In this document: positions 28,901-36,835 of the stretch, piece after piece
Layout: each line of letters starts with the position of its first letter
Numbering within the stretch: position 1 is the stretch's first letter
Source of the DNA: an uncultured Bacilli bacterium
GTDB taxonomy: Bacteria; Bacillota_I; Bacilli_A; RF39; UBA660
Direction: 5' to 3'
NCBI GenBank assembly: GCA_910587775.1
Contig: CAJUNF010000005.1
Location: forward strand, 1-58,596
Length of the DNA: 58,596 nt
Program-made: the position numbers and the translations under genes
Notes under the pieces: generated by a model
The model's input: the letters and a program-made list of their open reading frames with translations, nothing else
Databases searched by the model: none
Told to the model about the DNA's origin: nothing

Positions 28901-31666
28901 ATCTCCTTCACTTGAAACTACAATATTAATTACTAATTCATTTTCTGTAAATTCATAAATTGTATTTTCTGGTATTTTTTGTCCTGGATATAATTTTAAT
29001 AGTTCTAAATTAATTTTTGTTATTTCTGTTGGTAATTCCATTTCGTAATCAAACTTAGTTGGGTCAAAATTCTCATAAAGTAGACCATTTACTTTAAAGC
29101 CTTTTAACTGAGCACTAGCGCTTGCTGGTCTTGTTACATGTATTGTATAAATAGAGATTTCTCCATTTAAATTTGTAAATGTAATGGTAAAGTCTTGGTT
29201 TCCTGCTGGAACATTAAATGTATCTAGACCTGTTATTAAAGCTTGTTGTTTTTTCGTGATAGCATCAAAAGTAATTGTAGTATCTTCAACATTTAAAGAA
29301 AGATCATAATCAAATGTACCTTCATGAAATTCTGGAGTTAACACGCCTTTATCTACTGTTATTTCTAATAGTTCATCTAAATCCTCTGTGGAATAATAAG
29401 AAATTTTAGCATATCCTGCGGCATTATTTCCTTGCATGACACTACTTCCATCATAAGTTGGTATGTATTGATTTCCTGCTAAAGTTTCGGTTTCTTTTAA
29501 ATAATATTTGTTTGTTGCTATATATCCGTCTGGAACATTTTTAGAAGAAGATTCATTTAAAACAAATCCGGATCCTCCTCCAGCACTATGGAATCCTCTT
29601 CCCAAAGAGTTTTTTCCACCATACCAGCCGCCACCGCCACCAGATCCACCATATTGGGAACTAATGTATCCGATGGTACTTGCATTAGCGTTAAAGCCTC
29701 CACCAAAAGACCAACCTGTAGTTTGGGTTCCGGGTGCACCATAAGAGGTAGAATAAGAGTATCCAGATAATCCTCCGCCATCTCCTCCACGTTCGCCATC
29801 CATACCAGATCCACCACCACCGCCTGCAACGATGATACGTGATAGAAGTGAGGTTTCATTGTCCCAAGGACCAGGAACAAGACGAATATCGGTAGCCCCT
29901 CCACCACTGGCAACAGGATCTCTAGTTGAATTCATAGTTTTGTAACCAGTTCCTCCACCATTAAAGCTTGGAGATGAAATACAAATAGAATTGCCACACC
30001 AAGAACCTTCTGCTCCAACATAAATATACAATTTATCTCCCGCATTTAAATATAGCTTTCCTTTGGAATATCCTCCTAGTCCAGCTATTCCTAATTCTGA
30101 ATTTTGGTGAGATCCACCACTTCTTGCTCCCCATACTTCTAAGGTATAATAAGTGGAGTATGGAGCAATAAATTCTTGATAATCTCCAGTATAATTAAAT
30201 GTTGTTTCTAGTGGTTTACTATTTACCGTTTGTTCAAATTCTCTATTAATATTAAACTTATAAGTTGTATTCTCACAATTTGGTTTACTTACATTAATAG
30301 TGACTATATTTTTTCCTACACTCAAATCATTTGAGGATATGGTGTAAGTTGTTTCTTCATCAGTTTCAATCAGTGGATTAAATTTAGTTGTAGTATGATT
30401 TACTGTAATATCGTATTCATAAACATTACTTTCAAACGAAGTAAAGTTTTCAAATGTTACATTATTTAATTTAGCTTTAGCAATTACGGGATAAATATTG
30501 TAGATCAAGATATTTCCTTCTAAATCCATTAATATTACTTGATGAATCTTATCTTTTTCTAAAGTTGTTTCTCCTACATTGTACGCCCACATAAATTTTG
30601 TTTCATCATAGGTTATAGTAGTTTTAAAAGGAGATGCTGGTAAAATTGTTTCATAATTTAAAGTGTTATTTTCAAAAAAAGGAGTTAGTTCTAAATCAGT
30701 TAAAGATATCGGTGGCATTTCTCCATCTAAAGGAGATGTTTTTTCTAATAAGGTTATTTTGGCATATCCATCCGCTTTATTTCCAATCATCGTACTTTTT
30801 CCATCATGAGTTGGCATGGATGCATTTCCAGCTATTGTTTTTGCATCGGTTAAAAAATACTGTTCACTAACATGATAACCTTTTGGGACATTTAAAACAG
30901 ACTCTGGAGTCCATATAAAACCAGACCCTCCACCAGATCCTTCCCATTTACTAGGACCAGCTGAGTAATATCCGCCATACCAGCCGCCGCCTCCACCATT
31001 TCCACCATAAGTAGAATTAATGTAAGAAAGGGTATTTACATTGGCGCTAAATCCTTCTCCAAATTTCCATCCAGTAGTTTGAGTTCCACCATAACCAGAT
31101 TCAGCATTAACAAGAATTCCTTCTAAACCACCACCGTGGCCACCAGGTTCGCCATTATCTACACCGCCTCCTCCACCACCGCCTGCAACGATGATACGTG
31201 ATAAAAGAGAAGATGAATCATTCCATTCTCCTTTTGTAAAACGAATGTCTGTAGCTCCTCCACCACTGGCAACAGGATTCCAAATATCACTAGCAGCAGT
31301 TCTTTTCCAGCCAGAGCCACCACCATTATATCCTCCAGCAACGGTACAATATCCACCTTGGCAAAACGTACCTTTTCCACCAACATAGACATATAATTTC
31401 TCACTTGTTTTTAATTGTATTACACCTGCCGAGTAACCGCCTTTACCACTTGGTCCAAGATAGCTTTGTTGATGGTCTCCTCCGCCTTCTGCTCCCCAAA
31501 CTTCTAATTTATATTTTCCTTGAACAGGGGCAATAAATTCTTGTGAGTCACCTGTATATGAAAAAACAAATTCTTCATTAATTTCTACAGCCTTAATTTT
31601 TAGTGGAAAAAAAAGGAATAAAAAAAGAAAAATAAAGAAATTTTTTTGATATTTATTGATACTCAT
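22382..31666 (-). CDS. Giant secreted protein: three glycine-rich domains, about 22 cadherin-like repeats, Big_2, dockerin
   Basis: 3094 aa, the largest protein here. The start is the ATG at 31666, with GGGAAGTG upstream; an upstream TTG overlaps that site and is less likely. The signal peptide is about 1-27. Three ALK/LTK-type glycine-rich domains span about 28-310, 489-755 and 1030-1295. The second and third share long identical stretches (such as GERGGDGGGLSGYSYSTSYG), evidence of internal duplication. Short cadherin-like repeats separate them. About 17 more repeats fill 1305-2860, followed by Big_2 (about 2860-2940), the pre-dockerin module and a dockerin identical to that of the 2705-aa protein. 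It has no wall or membrane anchor. It probably forms a long fibre on the cell surface, but its binding target is unknown. Confidence 0.85.
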   Translation of the reverse strand: MSINKYQKNFFIFLFLFLFFPLKIKAVEINEEFVFSYTGDSQEFIAPVQGKYKLEVWGAEGGGDHQQSYLGPSGKGGYSAGVIQLKTSEKLYVYVGGKGTFCQGGYCTVAGGYNGGGSGWKRTAASDIWNPVASGGGATDIRFTKGEWNDSSSLLSRIIVAGGGGGGGVDNGEPGGHGGGLEGILVNAESGYGGTQTTGWKFGEGFSANVNTLSYINSTYGGNGGGGGWYGGYYSAGPSKWEGSGGGSGFIWTPESVLNVPKGYHVSEQYFLTDAKTIAGNASMPTHDGKSTMIGNKADGYAKITLLEKTSPLDGEMPPISLTDLELTPFFENNTLNYETILPASPFKTTITYDETKFMWAYNVGETTLEKDKIHQVILMDLEGNILIYNIYPVIAKAKLNNVTFENFTSFESNVYEYDITVNHTTTKFNPLIETDEETTYTISSNDLSVGKNIVTINVSKPNCENTTYKFNINREFEQTVNSKPLETTFNYTGDYQEFIAPYSTYYTLEVWGARSGGSHQNSELGIAGLGGYSKGKLYLNAGDKLYIYVGAEGSWCGNSICISSPSFNGGGTGYKTMNSTRDPVASGGGATDIRLVPGPWDNETSLLSRIIVAGGGGGSGMDGERGGDGGGLSGYSYSTSYGAPGTQTTGWSFGGGFNANASTIGYISSQYGGSGGGGGWYGGKNSLGRGFHSAGGGSGFVLNESSSKNVPDGYIATNKYYLKETETLAGNQYIPTYDGSSVMQGNNAAGYAKISYYSTEDLDELLEITVDKGVLTPEFHEGTFDYDLSLNVEDTTITFDAITKKQQALITGLDTFNVPAGNQDFTITFTNLNGEISIYTIHVTRPASASAQLKGFKVNGLLYENFDPTKFDYEMELPTEITKINLELLKLYPGQKIPENTIYEFTENELVINIVVSSEGDLQNQPYTFTFKRKRASLLKSLEIDGGVLTSAFSPNKKDYTLEILNFTREVPMIATPFFEEAKVTIVENRYVSEKEKQITINVDLDGVSSTVYTLNLKRIEPLLDPVNEGFTYTGDYQTFIAPSPALYTLEVWGAGGGGHHQNSELGIGGLGGYAKGSVYLNKGDTLYIYVGKEGTWCGGKICTTAQSFNGGGSGYKAINTSNDPAASGGGSTDIRLVSGPWNDQTSLLSRLIVAGGGGGGGMDGERGGDGGGLSGYSYSTSYGAPGTQTTGWSFGGGFNASASTISYISARYGGPGAGGGWYGGYNSRGSGWHGAGGGSGFIWTSNSKNNVPNGYSVDQKYYLNDTEMISGNQKMPNYDGTNLMDGNRGNGYAKITATPGIVGDTFLDNIIIDHGNVTIPFEPWTYTYEIDLPKEYNSIDILAVPKSQEANILGNGDITLHPGLNEHKIVVSTKDGANKTYTLKINREPSDDSKSKDIVLKNPVAYLCGLSPSYCNYTFDSDITSYEILLPFLTEKISLTPILKSDYQTIKYYRNEPENAEENRIEQTSDTFEIHSGINIIEIDITSEDGLHTTTYTYKIRKDDSGNNNLAILNITNPQNEKTEITFNPSTYEYYITIPAEFNQIELEAIPENPDATVTISGNENLVTGLNEIRILVTAPNKNQKTYILYTYKEQSTNTFLSNLEVIKENQEKVELTPTFNKLLNDYTAVVDATTKKITINAASEAGSVTGTGVFELVSGKNSFPITVTSESGDTNIYEIVIMKSRNNNSSLLNIEIEGYEISPEFSKDIKNYTVTIPKSVDKLNVKVTPEENTTTYTIRGNNNLTEKSNIIVITSIAEDKTYQVYQIVVLKESSTNNYLQNIEVTGGTLNEEFNKENLSYTIDVDGSVNEITLKGIKEDDASTISGNGTHALVKGENIITITVTSEDGVDRVYTIKVNKRLDDNTELESITNNRGSVVIENIDPTKNYDYLINVQYEISSIDITGSPKSKTSNVTGNGTYNLIPGEENKITLRVTAEDGSAKDYVIKVVRDKSDNDDLDFLYIEEGGLSPIFNETTIYYEVKVPFNTNILHMTAIPESPYAFVDVTDSNNIDTYKFTIDVSSLNPNDTKDIDIVVTAQNGNVKIYTTHIIKQESTNEDLTLSSLDTNRGELTPTFNPTILNYELTVEHDIEDITITASAFDESATIKGLGTYPLKVGKNSIPIFVVGNSQIQKDYQIIITRKKSSDASLTNLVVKNHVLSPSFSKDVTEYHLTTSKTNLEFTMINPTETDATYEIIGNQNFQTGENIVTIKVTAPDGETTKEYKIIVEKTGSKNNNLASLEVVGYNLTPDFHKGVTFYATEVNNDVNSVVISANPEDTNATITGTGLKKIETGENYFEIVVTSETEDKKVYTVLITKEASDNNYLASLNTNEGTLNPIFQKETTDYTINVSHKIESISLNGKAEDVNATITGFGNYNLNEGENNITILVTSESGLVRSYNITIIRESIISAFLKELNVTNFALDTEFNKEILEYFITVPNDTEQLNITAIAEDKNANVEITGQDSLEIGMNEIHIKVTASDSTTTLEYIIYVNKEMSTNNYLSSLIPSIGNLDPIFDPTVMDYTIEVPRETQNITINATTQDVGSKIISGLGEHELNIGSNLIVIKVKSAIGITRTYKVNVIRTPANNNYLKNLKVMHIKEDLPLNPEFQKETNEYSLTVPSDLNFIQIKAEAESEFATVTNTGTKELVTGLNRFEIEVKAEDGTINTYILNVTKEVSSNNYLSSLIPSTGVLSPEFNKELLEYNLDLSYEISELSFNATLESNLASVKGLENKIVPEGLSVREITVTAEDGSVRVYKININKETASEVRLKELAIIDYPITFDSDTFTYTIEVPHSKDILYQNEITAIPMDPNATVNLMGDLNLYAGASTEYIIEVIARDGYTTQEYKIIIKRAKFDLESITPSETSILLDIAETKQITYTFTPEITSFTEVKWMSDDETIASVDEFGNITGVGYGTTTIHVVSNYDENIKASIEVKVIRKKITSSVYQIERKEKEDGSKLEYTYGSEPGILLKDYLNHFENEATTLYVYDKEGNEVDKETMIASTFMKIKLIVEGVCYDELIIVVKGDLTGDGYITGPDRVRLQRYMQMKVELEEIEMIAADVTNDKEVTGPDRVKLQRYMQMKIDTVN

Positions 31667-31714
31667 AATAACACTTCCCAATATTTATTAACCAGACTAT
31701 TCTACTATAAATAG

Positions 31715-31744
31715 AGTATAACACTTTTTGTCGACTTTTGTCAT
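31715..31744 (-). promoter_or_regulatory. Promoter with direct repeat, 3094-aa gene
   Basis: Minus strand: ATGACA (31739-31744), 18 bp, TATACT (31715-31720). The spacer carries CGACAAAA ten bases after TGACAAAA, as at 22302-22331. The -35, spacing and -10 are the same in both promoters. Confidence 0.65.
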
Positions 31745-31783
31745 TTTAATTTGCTCAGTATGGGAAGATTTTTCAAAGAACGC

Positions 31784-31812
31784 AAAAAAAATACCCACTT
31801 TCGTAAGTATTT
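31784..31812 (-). terminator. Intrinsic terminator after the 152-aa gene
   Basis: A 10-bp stem with two G-U pairs (31789-31798 and 31803-31812) closed by a GAAA tetraloop on the minus strand and followed by a run of T. It separates the sortase-side genes from the giant gene. Confidence 0.85.
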
Positions 31813-31848
31813 TTGATATTTACCCATTTTAAGATCAAGAACTAAAAA

Positions 31849-32307
31849 TTATTTTTCTTCAAAACCACATTCTAAAACGATTTCCATACGATAGTCTTTT
31901 TTGCCATATGGTTCTTGTGGATAAATAATTACTTTTGTATCTTTATTATTACATGCTTCATTTGTTTTAGGATTTTTAAAAGCATCTAGCTTTTCTTTAT
32001 TTTCTTCTTCCTTATATCTAGATAATCCATCTAAATTAATTTTAATTCCTAACTCTGTATAGTTTTTTAAAAATTTTGCTCTTTCCTCATCATTTTTACC
32101 AATTTGTTCATAGTATAAATCTTCATAGAAAGATACGCCCATTTCCTTCATATATTTTTTTAGTGTTTCTTCTTTACTATTTCCACTTAATAATACAATT
32201 ACTAAAATAATGATTGCTACTAGTGCAATTAAGCCAATTCCGGCAATCAAACATTTCTTTTTATCTTTTTTTAATTCTTCAATCCATAATTTTATTTTGT
32301 TTTTCAT
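31849..32307 (-). CDS. Small single-pass membrane protein of unknown function
   Basis: 152 aa with AAAGGAG before the ATG. A basic N-terminus (KNKIKLWIEELKKDKKKC) precedes one transmembrane helix at about 20-42, leaving about 110 mostly charged residues outside the membrane. The outer part has two cysteines (near EACNN and LECGF) that could form a disulfide. No family is recognised. It lies between the sortase and the first giant gene and is followed by a strong terminator, so it may be co-transcribed with the sortase. A role in assembling or displaying the surface proteins is a guess from position. Confidence 0.75.
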   Translation of the reverse strand: MKNKIKLWIEELKKDKKKCLIAGIGLIALVAIIILVIVLLSGNSKEETLKKYMKEMGVSFYEDLYYEQIGKNDEERAKFLKNYTELGIKINLDGLSRYKEEENKEKLDAFKNPKTNEACNNKDTKVIIYPQEPYGKKDYRMEIVLECGFEEK

Positions 32308-32348
32308 ATATATTACTCCTTTACTTGCAATTATTATAGCATATTCTT

Positions 32349-33062
32349 TTATAATTCATCAAATATTCCTGCATGAATAATAACTCTTTTGGTTTTGTCA
32401 TAATAACAAGTCGATAATGTTAATGTTTTTTTGGGAATTTGATTCATAACAAATGATGAATCATTTTTTTGAAAGTATTTTTCTTGTTTATTCAAAGGAT
32501 TTTCATCCGATTCTTCTGTAATATATGCTGCATAAACTTGATATTCTTGTTTTTCAAATTCAGTATGAATTATGATTTTAATATCATTTCCTAATTTACC
32601 TTCTTGTAATTTTATAAGTTCTCCAAAAATAGTATCTTTATAAGTGTTATGTCCAAATAAAATAGTATTGTTATCCGTAAAATCCGATTTATTTTGATAA
32701 TTCATAAATATAGATCCATAAATATTATAATTTTTTAGGACATCATGATTTAGATAAAAGGTATTGTTTATTCCTTTTACAATCGCATAATTAATGTTTG
32801 TTTTAGGAATCTCAATCCAGCCTATGATATCTGGATTTAATTCTTTTAATTTGGAAAAGTTTATTTTTTCTTCCAACGCTCCATCCGTCTCATCTATTTG
32901 AATTACTTGATTATAAATGATTTGTTCTACTTCTTCTGATTTTTTTTCATAATATTTTTTCTTTCCTATTTGATAGATGGATATACCAAATATTATGAAT
33001 AAGATACAAATGGAAATATTAATTATTAATTTTTTATATTTTAATTTTAATTTTTTTTTCAT
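32349..33062 (-). CDS. Class B-like sortase
   Basis: 237 aa. The start is taken as the ATG at 33062; a TTG eight codons upstream would overlap the lon terminator. No clear ribosome site is seen. One N-terminal membrane helix (about 10-32) is followed by a sortase domain. The catalytic triad is visible: His138 (LFGHNT), Cys219 (TLSTC) and Arg226 (RVIIHA). The TLSTC motif and the overall layout fit class B sortases, which join NPQT/NPxTG-type signals to peptidoglycan. The 1074-aa protein of this locus ends in NPQTG and is its obvious substrate. It lies at the upstream end of the surface locus. Confidence 0.87.
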   Translation of the reverse strand: MKKKLKLKYKKLIINISICILFIIFGISIYQIGKKKYYEKKSEEVEQIIYNQVIQIDETDGALEEKINFSKLKELNPDIIGWIEIPKTNINYAIVKGINNTFYLNHDVLKNYNIYGSIFMNYQNKSDFTDNNTILFGHNTYKDTIFGELIKLQEGKLGNDIKIIIHTEFEKQEYQVYAAYITEESDENPLNKQEKYFQKNDSSFVMNQIPKKTLTLSTCYYDKTKRVIIHAGIFDEL

Positions 33063-33083
33063 ATAGTCATTGTAACATTCTTT

Positions 33084-33110
33084 CAAAAAAAAAAGAAGAT
33101 TGATCCTCTT
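33084..33110 (-). terminator. Intrinsic terminator of lon
   Basis: A 7-bp stem with one G-U pair (33093-33099 and 33104-33110, 4-nt loop) followed by about nine T on the minus strand, directly after the lon stop codon. Confidence 0.85.
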
Positions 33111-35423
33111 TTAGTCTTTAAATAAATTCTTATAAATTTCTTTATAATTACTTACTTCTATGATGTTTATATTTTTTTTTACAAAATCAGGAACTTCTTC
33201 TAAATCAGAATGGTTCTTCTTTGGAATAAACACCGTTTTTATTTTTTCGTTATAGGCACCAATTAGTTTTTCTTTTAATCCACCAATTGCTAGAATATCT
33301 CCTCTTAATGACATTTCTCCTGTCATGGCAATTTCACTTGATATCTCTTCATTTCTAATCAAACTAATTAACGAAGTAGTTATCGTTACTCCAGCACTTG
33401 GTCCATCTTTTGGAATAGCTCCTTCTAGAGCATGTAAATGAATATCTTTTTTGTGAAAATAGAAATCATTTACTTTTAATTCTTTACAATGTGATTTAAT
33501 ATAACTAATTGCTACATCTATACTCTCTTGCATTACTTTTCCTAAAGATCCAGTATATGTAATTTTTCCTGAGCCTTCATAAAGGCATGATTCTAATGGA
33601 AGAACTACTCCTCCTAAAGGCGTATATGCAAGTCCATAAACTAATCCAGGAGTCATACGTTTTGTTACATTATCTTCTACAAACTTTCTTTCTCCTAAAT
33701 ATGTTGTAATATCTTTTTTGGTAATTGTTTTTTTCAATATACTTTCTTCTTCATTCTCTGTAATTACTTTTCTTACTATACTTTCCAATACTCTTTTTAA
33801 ATCACGTACTCCAGCTTCTTTTGTATAATGTTTAATAATGTATTCTAATATAGAATCTGTTATTTTTATTTCTTCTTTATGTACTTTATGTTCTTCTAAA
33901 ACTTGAGGTAGTAAATGATTTTTAGCAATATCCATTTTTTCAAATAAGGTATAACTAGATAATTCAATTATTTCTAAACGATCTCGTAATTCTGTTGGAA
34001 TATTGTATTGATTATTAGCAGTCAAGATAAAGAAGATATGAGATAAATCAAATGGTTCTTCTATATAGTTATCTGTAAAAATTTTATTTTGTTCTGGATC
34101 TAATATATCTAGTAAGACACTTGCTGGATCTCCTTTATAATCTTTTACCATTTTATCAATTTCATCTATTAGGAATAAAGGATTTTTTGTTTCACACTTT
34201 TTTAGTCCTTGAATAATTTTACCAGGAGAGGATCCAATATAAGTTCTTCTGTGTCCATTTAATTCAGTTGAATCATTTAATCCACCAACACTAATTTTAT
34301 AAAACTCTTTTTTTAAACTTTTGGCAATAGATGATGCAACCGAAGTTTTTCCTACTCCTGGAGGACCAACTAAGCAAATGATTGGACTACGCATTTCTGG
34401 ATTTCTTTTTTTAATAGCAACATATTCAATCATTCTCTTTTTTAAGTCTTCTAATCCATAGTGAGATTTATTTAAACTATCTTTGATTTTTGTTAAATCT
34501 GTTTCATCTATACTTTCTGAATTCCAAGGAAGTGATAATATCCAATCTAAATAATTACGTATATTAGAAGAATCTGGGCTCATTTCTGGTGTTAAATCAT
34601 AGTTCTTGATTTCACGTTCTATCTTATTTTTAGTTTTTTCGCTAATATTTAAAGATTCTAATTTTTGATAGAAATTTTCAACATCTTGTTTTTTTGGATC
34701 ATCATATCCAAGTTCTTTTTCTATTTCTCTTAATTTTTCGCGAAGAATAAATTCTTTGTGATTTTCTTCTATTTCTTTTTGAATCGTTTTTTCTAATTTA
34801 TGATCAATTTTTATTGCTTGAAGTTCAATTTCTAAATCATGAATTAAACTTTCAGCACGTTTTATAGGATTTACTTCTTCCATATAGTTAATCTTTTTTT
34901 CAAAAGATAGTGGAATAAATGAAGATACCATGTCTGTAAGGACCATTAATGAATCAATGTCTTCGATTGTTGTTAAGATACTGTTAGAAATGTTCGGATT
35001 TAATTTGATAAAGCGTTTTAGTAATGAGTGTAATTTTCTTTTAAGTGCAACTTCCTCTGCTTCTTTCATCTTTTGTTTTGGTAATTCTTTATAATGACAC
35101 TTTAACATCTCATCGTTTTTTGTACTAAAATACTTTTCTATTTTTACACGTCGAATTCCTAATAATTTTATACGCAAATGGCCATTTGGTAATTCTATTG
35201 GATTTATGATCTTTCCAATCACACCAATTAAAGGTAAGTCATCAACATCAGGAATTTCTTCTAGTTCATTTTTGGGACAAACAATTAATACTTCATTATT
35301 AAATTTTTTTCCAGAAAGTAAGATTACTTCTTTTGTTAAATCATTATTTAATTCTAGTTTTACTTCTTGATTTGGGAGCAAAATTAATTTTTTCAGTAAC
35401 ATGACTGGTAAAGTATTTAACAT
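33111..35423 (-). CDS. lon: ATP-dependent Lon protease (LonA type)
   Basis: 770 aa, close to the usual length of bacterial LonA. This cytoplasmic ATPase-protease degrades misfolded and regulatory proteins. An N-terminal LON substrate domain spans about 1-190, followed by a helical linker. The AAA+ module carries Walker A GPPGVGKTS and Walker B LFLIDEIDK. The C-terminal protease domain has the Ser-Lys dyad Ser676 (GPSAG) and Lys719 (GGLKEK). The ATG has a GGGGGG ribosome site and a well-placed promoter upstream. It is transcribed alone, between two terminators, next to tig, so two protein quality-control genes are adjacent. Confidence 0.97.
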   Translation of the reverse strand: MLNTLPVMLLKKLILLPNQEVKLELNNDLTKEVILLSGKKFNNEVLIVCPKNELEEIPDVDDLPLIGVIGKIINPIELPNGHLRIKLLGIRRVKIEKYFSTKNDEMLKCHYKELPKQKMKEAEEVALKRKLHSLLKRFIKLNPNISNSILTTIEDIDSLMVLTDMVSSFIPLSFEKKINYMEEVNPIKRAESLIHDLEIELQAIKIDHKLEKTIQKEIEENHKEFILREKLREIEKELGYDDPKKQDVENFYQKLESLNISEKTKNKIEREIKNYDLTPEMSPDSSNIRNYLDWILSLPWNSESIDETDLTKIKDSLNKSHYGLEDLKKRMIEYVAIKKRNPEMRSPIICLVGPPGVGKTSVASSIAKSLKKEFYKISVGGLNDSTELNGHRRTYIGSSPGKIIQGLKKCETKNPLFLIDEIDKMVKDYKGDPASVLLDILDPEQNKIFTDNYIEEPFDLSHIFFILTANNQYNIPTELRDRLEIIELSSYTLFEKMDIAKNHLLPQVLEEHKVHKEEIKITDSILEYIIKHYTKEAGVRDLKRVLESIVRKVITENEEESILKKTITKKDITTYLGERKFVEDNVTKRMTPGLVYGLAYTPLGGVVLPLESCLYEGSGKITYTGSLGKVMQESIDVAISYIKSHCKELKVNDFYFHKKDIHLHALEGAIPKDGPSAGVTITTSLISLIRNEEISSEIAMTGEMSLRGDILAIGGLKEKLIGAYNEKIKTVFIPKKNHSDLEEVPDFVKKNINIIEVSNYKEIYKNLFKD

Positions 35424-35452
35424 AAATTCCCCCCTTTTTTATAAACGTTTTT

Positions 35453-35481
35453 ATTATAACGATAGTTTCATAGAAAGTAAA
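35453..35481 (-). promoter_or_regulatory. lon promoter
   Basis: Minus strand TTTACT (35476-35481), 17 bp, TATAAT (35453-35458), about 30 bases before the lon start. No CIRCE or CtsR-like operator is evident. Confidence 0.6.
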
Positions 35482-35514
35482 TGTTTTTTTCAATATTTTC
35501 CTTTGATTTTTGAA

Positions 35515-35543
35515 TTAAAAAAAGCTGGATTTATTTTCCAGCT
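35515..35543 (-). terminator. Intrinsic terminator of tig
   Basis: A perfect 7-bp stem (35523-35529 and 35537-35543) formed partly by the last codons of tig, followed by a run of seven T on the minus strand. Confidence 0.88.
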
Positions 35544-36778
35544 CTAATGATTTCCATAGCTTCACGCATTTTCATATCATATTTTACAACTTCTATTGAT
35601 CCATAAGCTTGTAGCAATTCTTCTTTAGAAATACCATAGTTCTCTGCCATTTCATTTGCTTTCTTTTCTACTTCTTCATCTTTAAAGTCAATCTTTTCTT
35701 TTTCTGCTACTTCTTCTAGTAAATATCTATATTTTACACGTTTTGTTGCTTCTGGCTCCATTTGTTCATGTAATTTTTCATGAGTTACTCCAGTAAACTG
35801 TGCATATTGTTCTAGATTTAGACCTTGCATTTTTAGTTGTTCTTCAAATTGATGAATCATACGGTGTACTTCATCATCAATGATTTCTTTGTTTAATTCA
35901 ACTGTCATATTTTCAGTTGCTTTTTCTAAACAACTTTCTAAATATTTATCATCAATGTCTTTTTCTTTTCTTTCTTTAATTACATTTTCAATTTCAGTTT
36001 CTAGTTCTTCTTTTGTTGTAACTTTATCATATCCTAAATCTTTAAAGAAATCTTCGTTTATTTCAGGTAATACGCGTGTTTTAATTTCCATAACCTCAAC
36101 ATCAAATTTTACATCTTTTCCACCAAGGTCTTGAGCATAATTTTCTGGGAATTTTAATTCAAGTGTTTTTTTGTCACCTTTTTTTAGACCAATTAAACCA
36201 CTTTCAAATCCTGGAATAAATGTGTTAGATCCAATTTCTAATGGGAAGTTTTCTCCACTTCCACCTTCTAATTCTTTTGAATCTACATATCCCTTAAAAT
36301 TAATAACAGCTGTATCTTTATCTTCTATTTTTCCACTTTCTTTTACAGTAATTTCTGCAAATTTAGATCTTAAATTTTCAATTTCTTCTTTAATTTCTTC
36401 TTTTGTTACTTTAGCAGTTTCTTTTTGAATTTTTAAATTTTTATATTCTCCTAATTTAATTTCAGGTTTTGTAATAATTGTAAATAGGAAAGTAACTGAT
36501 TTGTCATCGATGTTTTTTACATCTAATTTTGGTTCAATAACTGGAACTAAACTATTATCTTTTAATAACTTATCATAAGCAATTGATACCGCATCATCTA
36601 CAGCATCCATATAAAGTGATTCTATTCCAAATTTTTTTAAATACATTTCTTTTGGAGCAGTTCCTTTTCTAAATCCATCAATTTTTACTTCTTTGTTTTT
36701 CTTCTTAAAAGATTTATCTAAGCAATTTTCCCATTCTTTTCCTTCAATTTTTATTTCAATTTCATGTACGTTTTTCAT
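35531..36778 (-). CDS. tig: Trigger factor, ribosome-associated chaperone and prolyl isomerase
   Basis: 415 aa, typical of the family. It binds the ribosome exit tunnel and helps nascent chains fold. The N-terminal ribosome-binding domain has the signature GFRKGTAPKEM (res. about 36-46). An FKBP-type isomerase domain lies at about 150-245 (VINFKGYVD...FIPGFESGLIGLKKG). The C-terminal helical chaperone arms fill the rest. AAAGGAAAA precedes the ATG. It has its own promoter inside the 3' end of the upstream gene and a terminator overlapping its last codons. Confidence 0.97.
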   Translation of the reverse strand: MKNVHEIEIKIEGKEWENCLDKSFKKKNKEVKIDGFRKGTAPKEMYLKKFGIESLYMDAVDDAVSIAYDKLLKDNSLVPVIEPKLDVKNIDDKSVTFLFTIITKPEIKLGEYKNLKIQKETAKVTKEEIKEEIENLRSKFAEITVKESGKIEDKDTAVINFKGYVDSKELEGGSGENFPLEIGSNTFIPGFESGLIGLKKGDKKTLELKFPENYAQDLGGKDVKFDVEVMEIKTRVLPEINEDFFKDLGYDKVTTKEELETEIENVIKERKEKDIDDKYLESCLEKATENMTVELNKEIIDDEVHRMIHQFEEQLKMQGLNLEQYAQFTGVTHEKLHEQMEPEATKRVKYRYLLEEVAEKEKIDFKDEEVEKKANEMAENYGISKEELLQAYGSIEVVKYDMKMREAMEIIRAGK

Positions 36779-36806
36779 AATCTAGATTTTCCTTTCAAAC
36801 ATGATT

Positions 36807-36835
36807 ATTATATCTGGTTTATTCTTCGTTTGCAA
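36807..36835 (-). promoter_or_regulatory. tig promoter
   Basis: Minus strand TTGCAA (36830-36835), 17 bp, TATAAT (36807-36812). The -35 lies within the last codons of the upstream transglutaminase-like gene. Confidence 0.6.

Noticed and set aside
29508..29913. Long open frames on both strands and in a second minus-strand frame inside the glycine-rich regions (also near 28248, 31159 and 19821)
   Set aside because: They arise because glycine codons read as proline, alanine or valine in other frames. They lack ribosome sites and lie wholly inside the giant genes.
77..31666. Repeated DNA suggestive of a CRISPR or satellite array
   Set aside because: The repeats are protein modules of about 70-110 aa with low DNA identity and no spacer pattern. 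Only the 546-bp ends and parts of the glycine-rich domains are similar as DNA.
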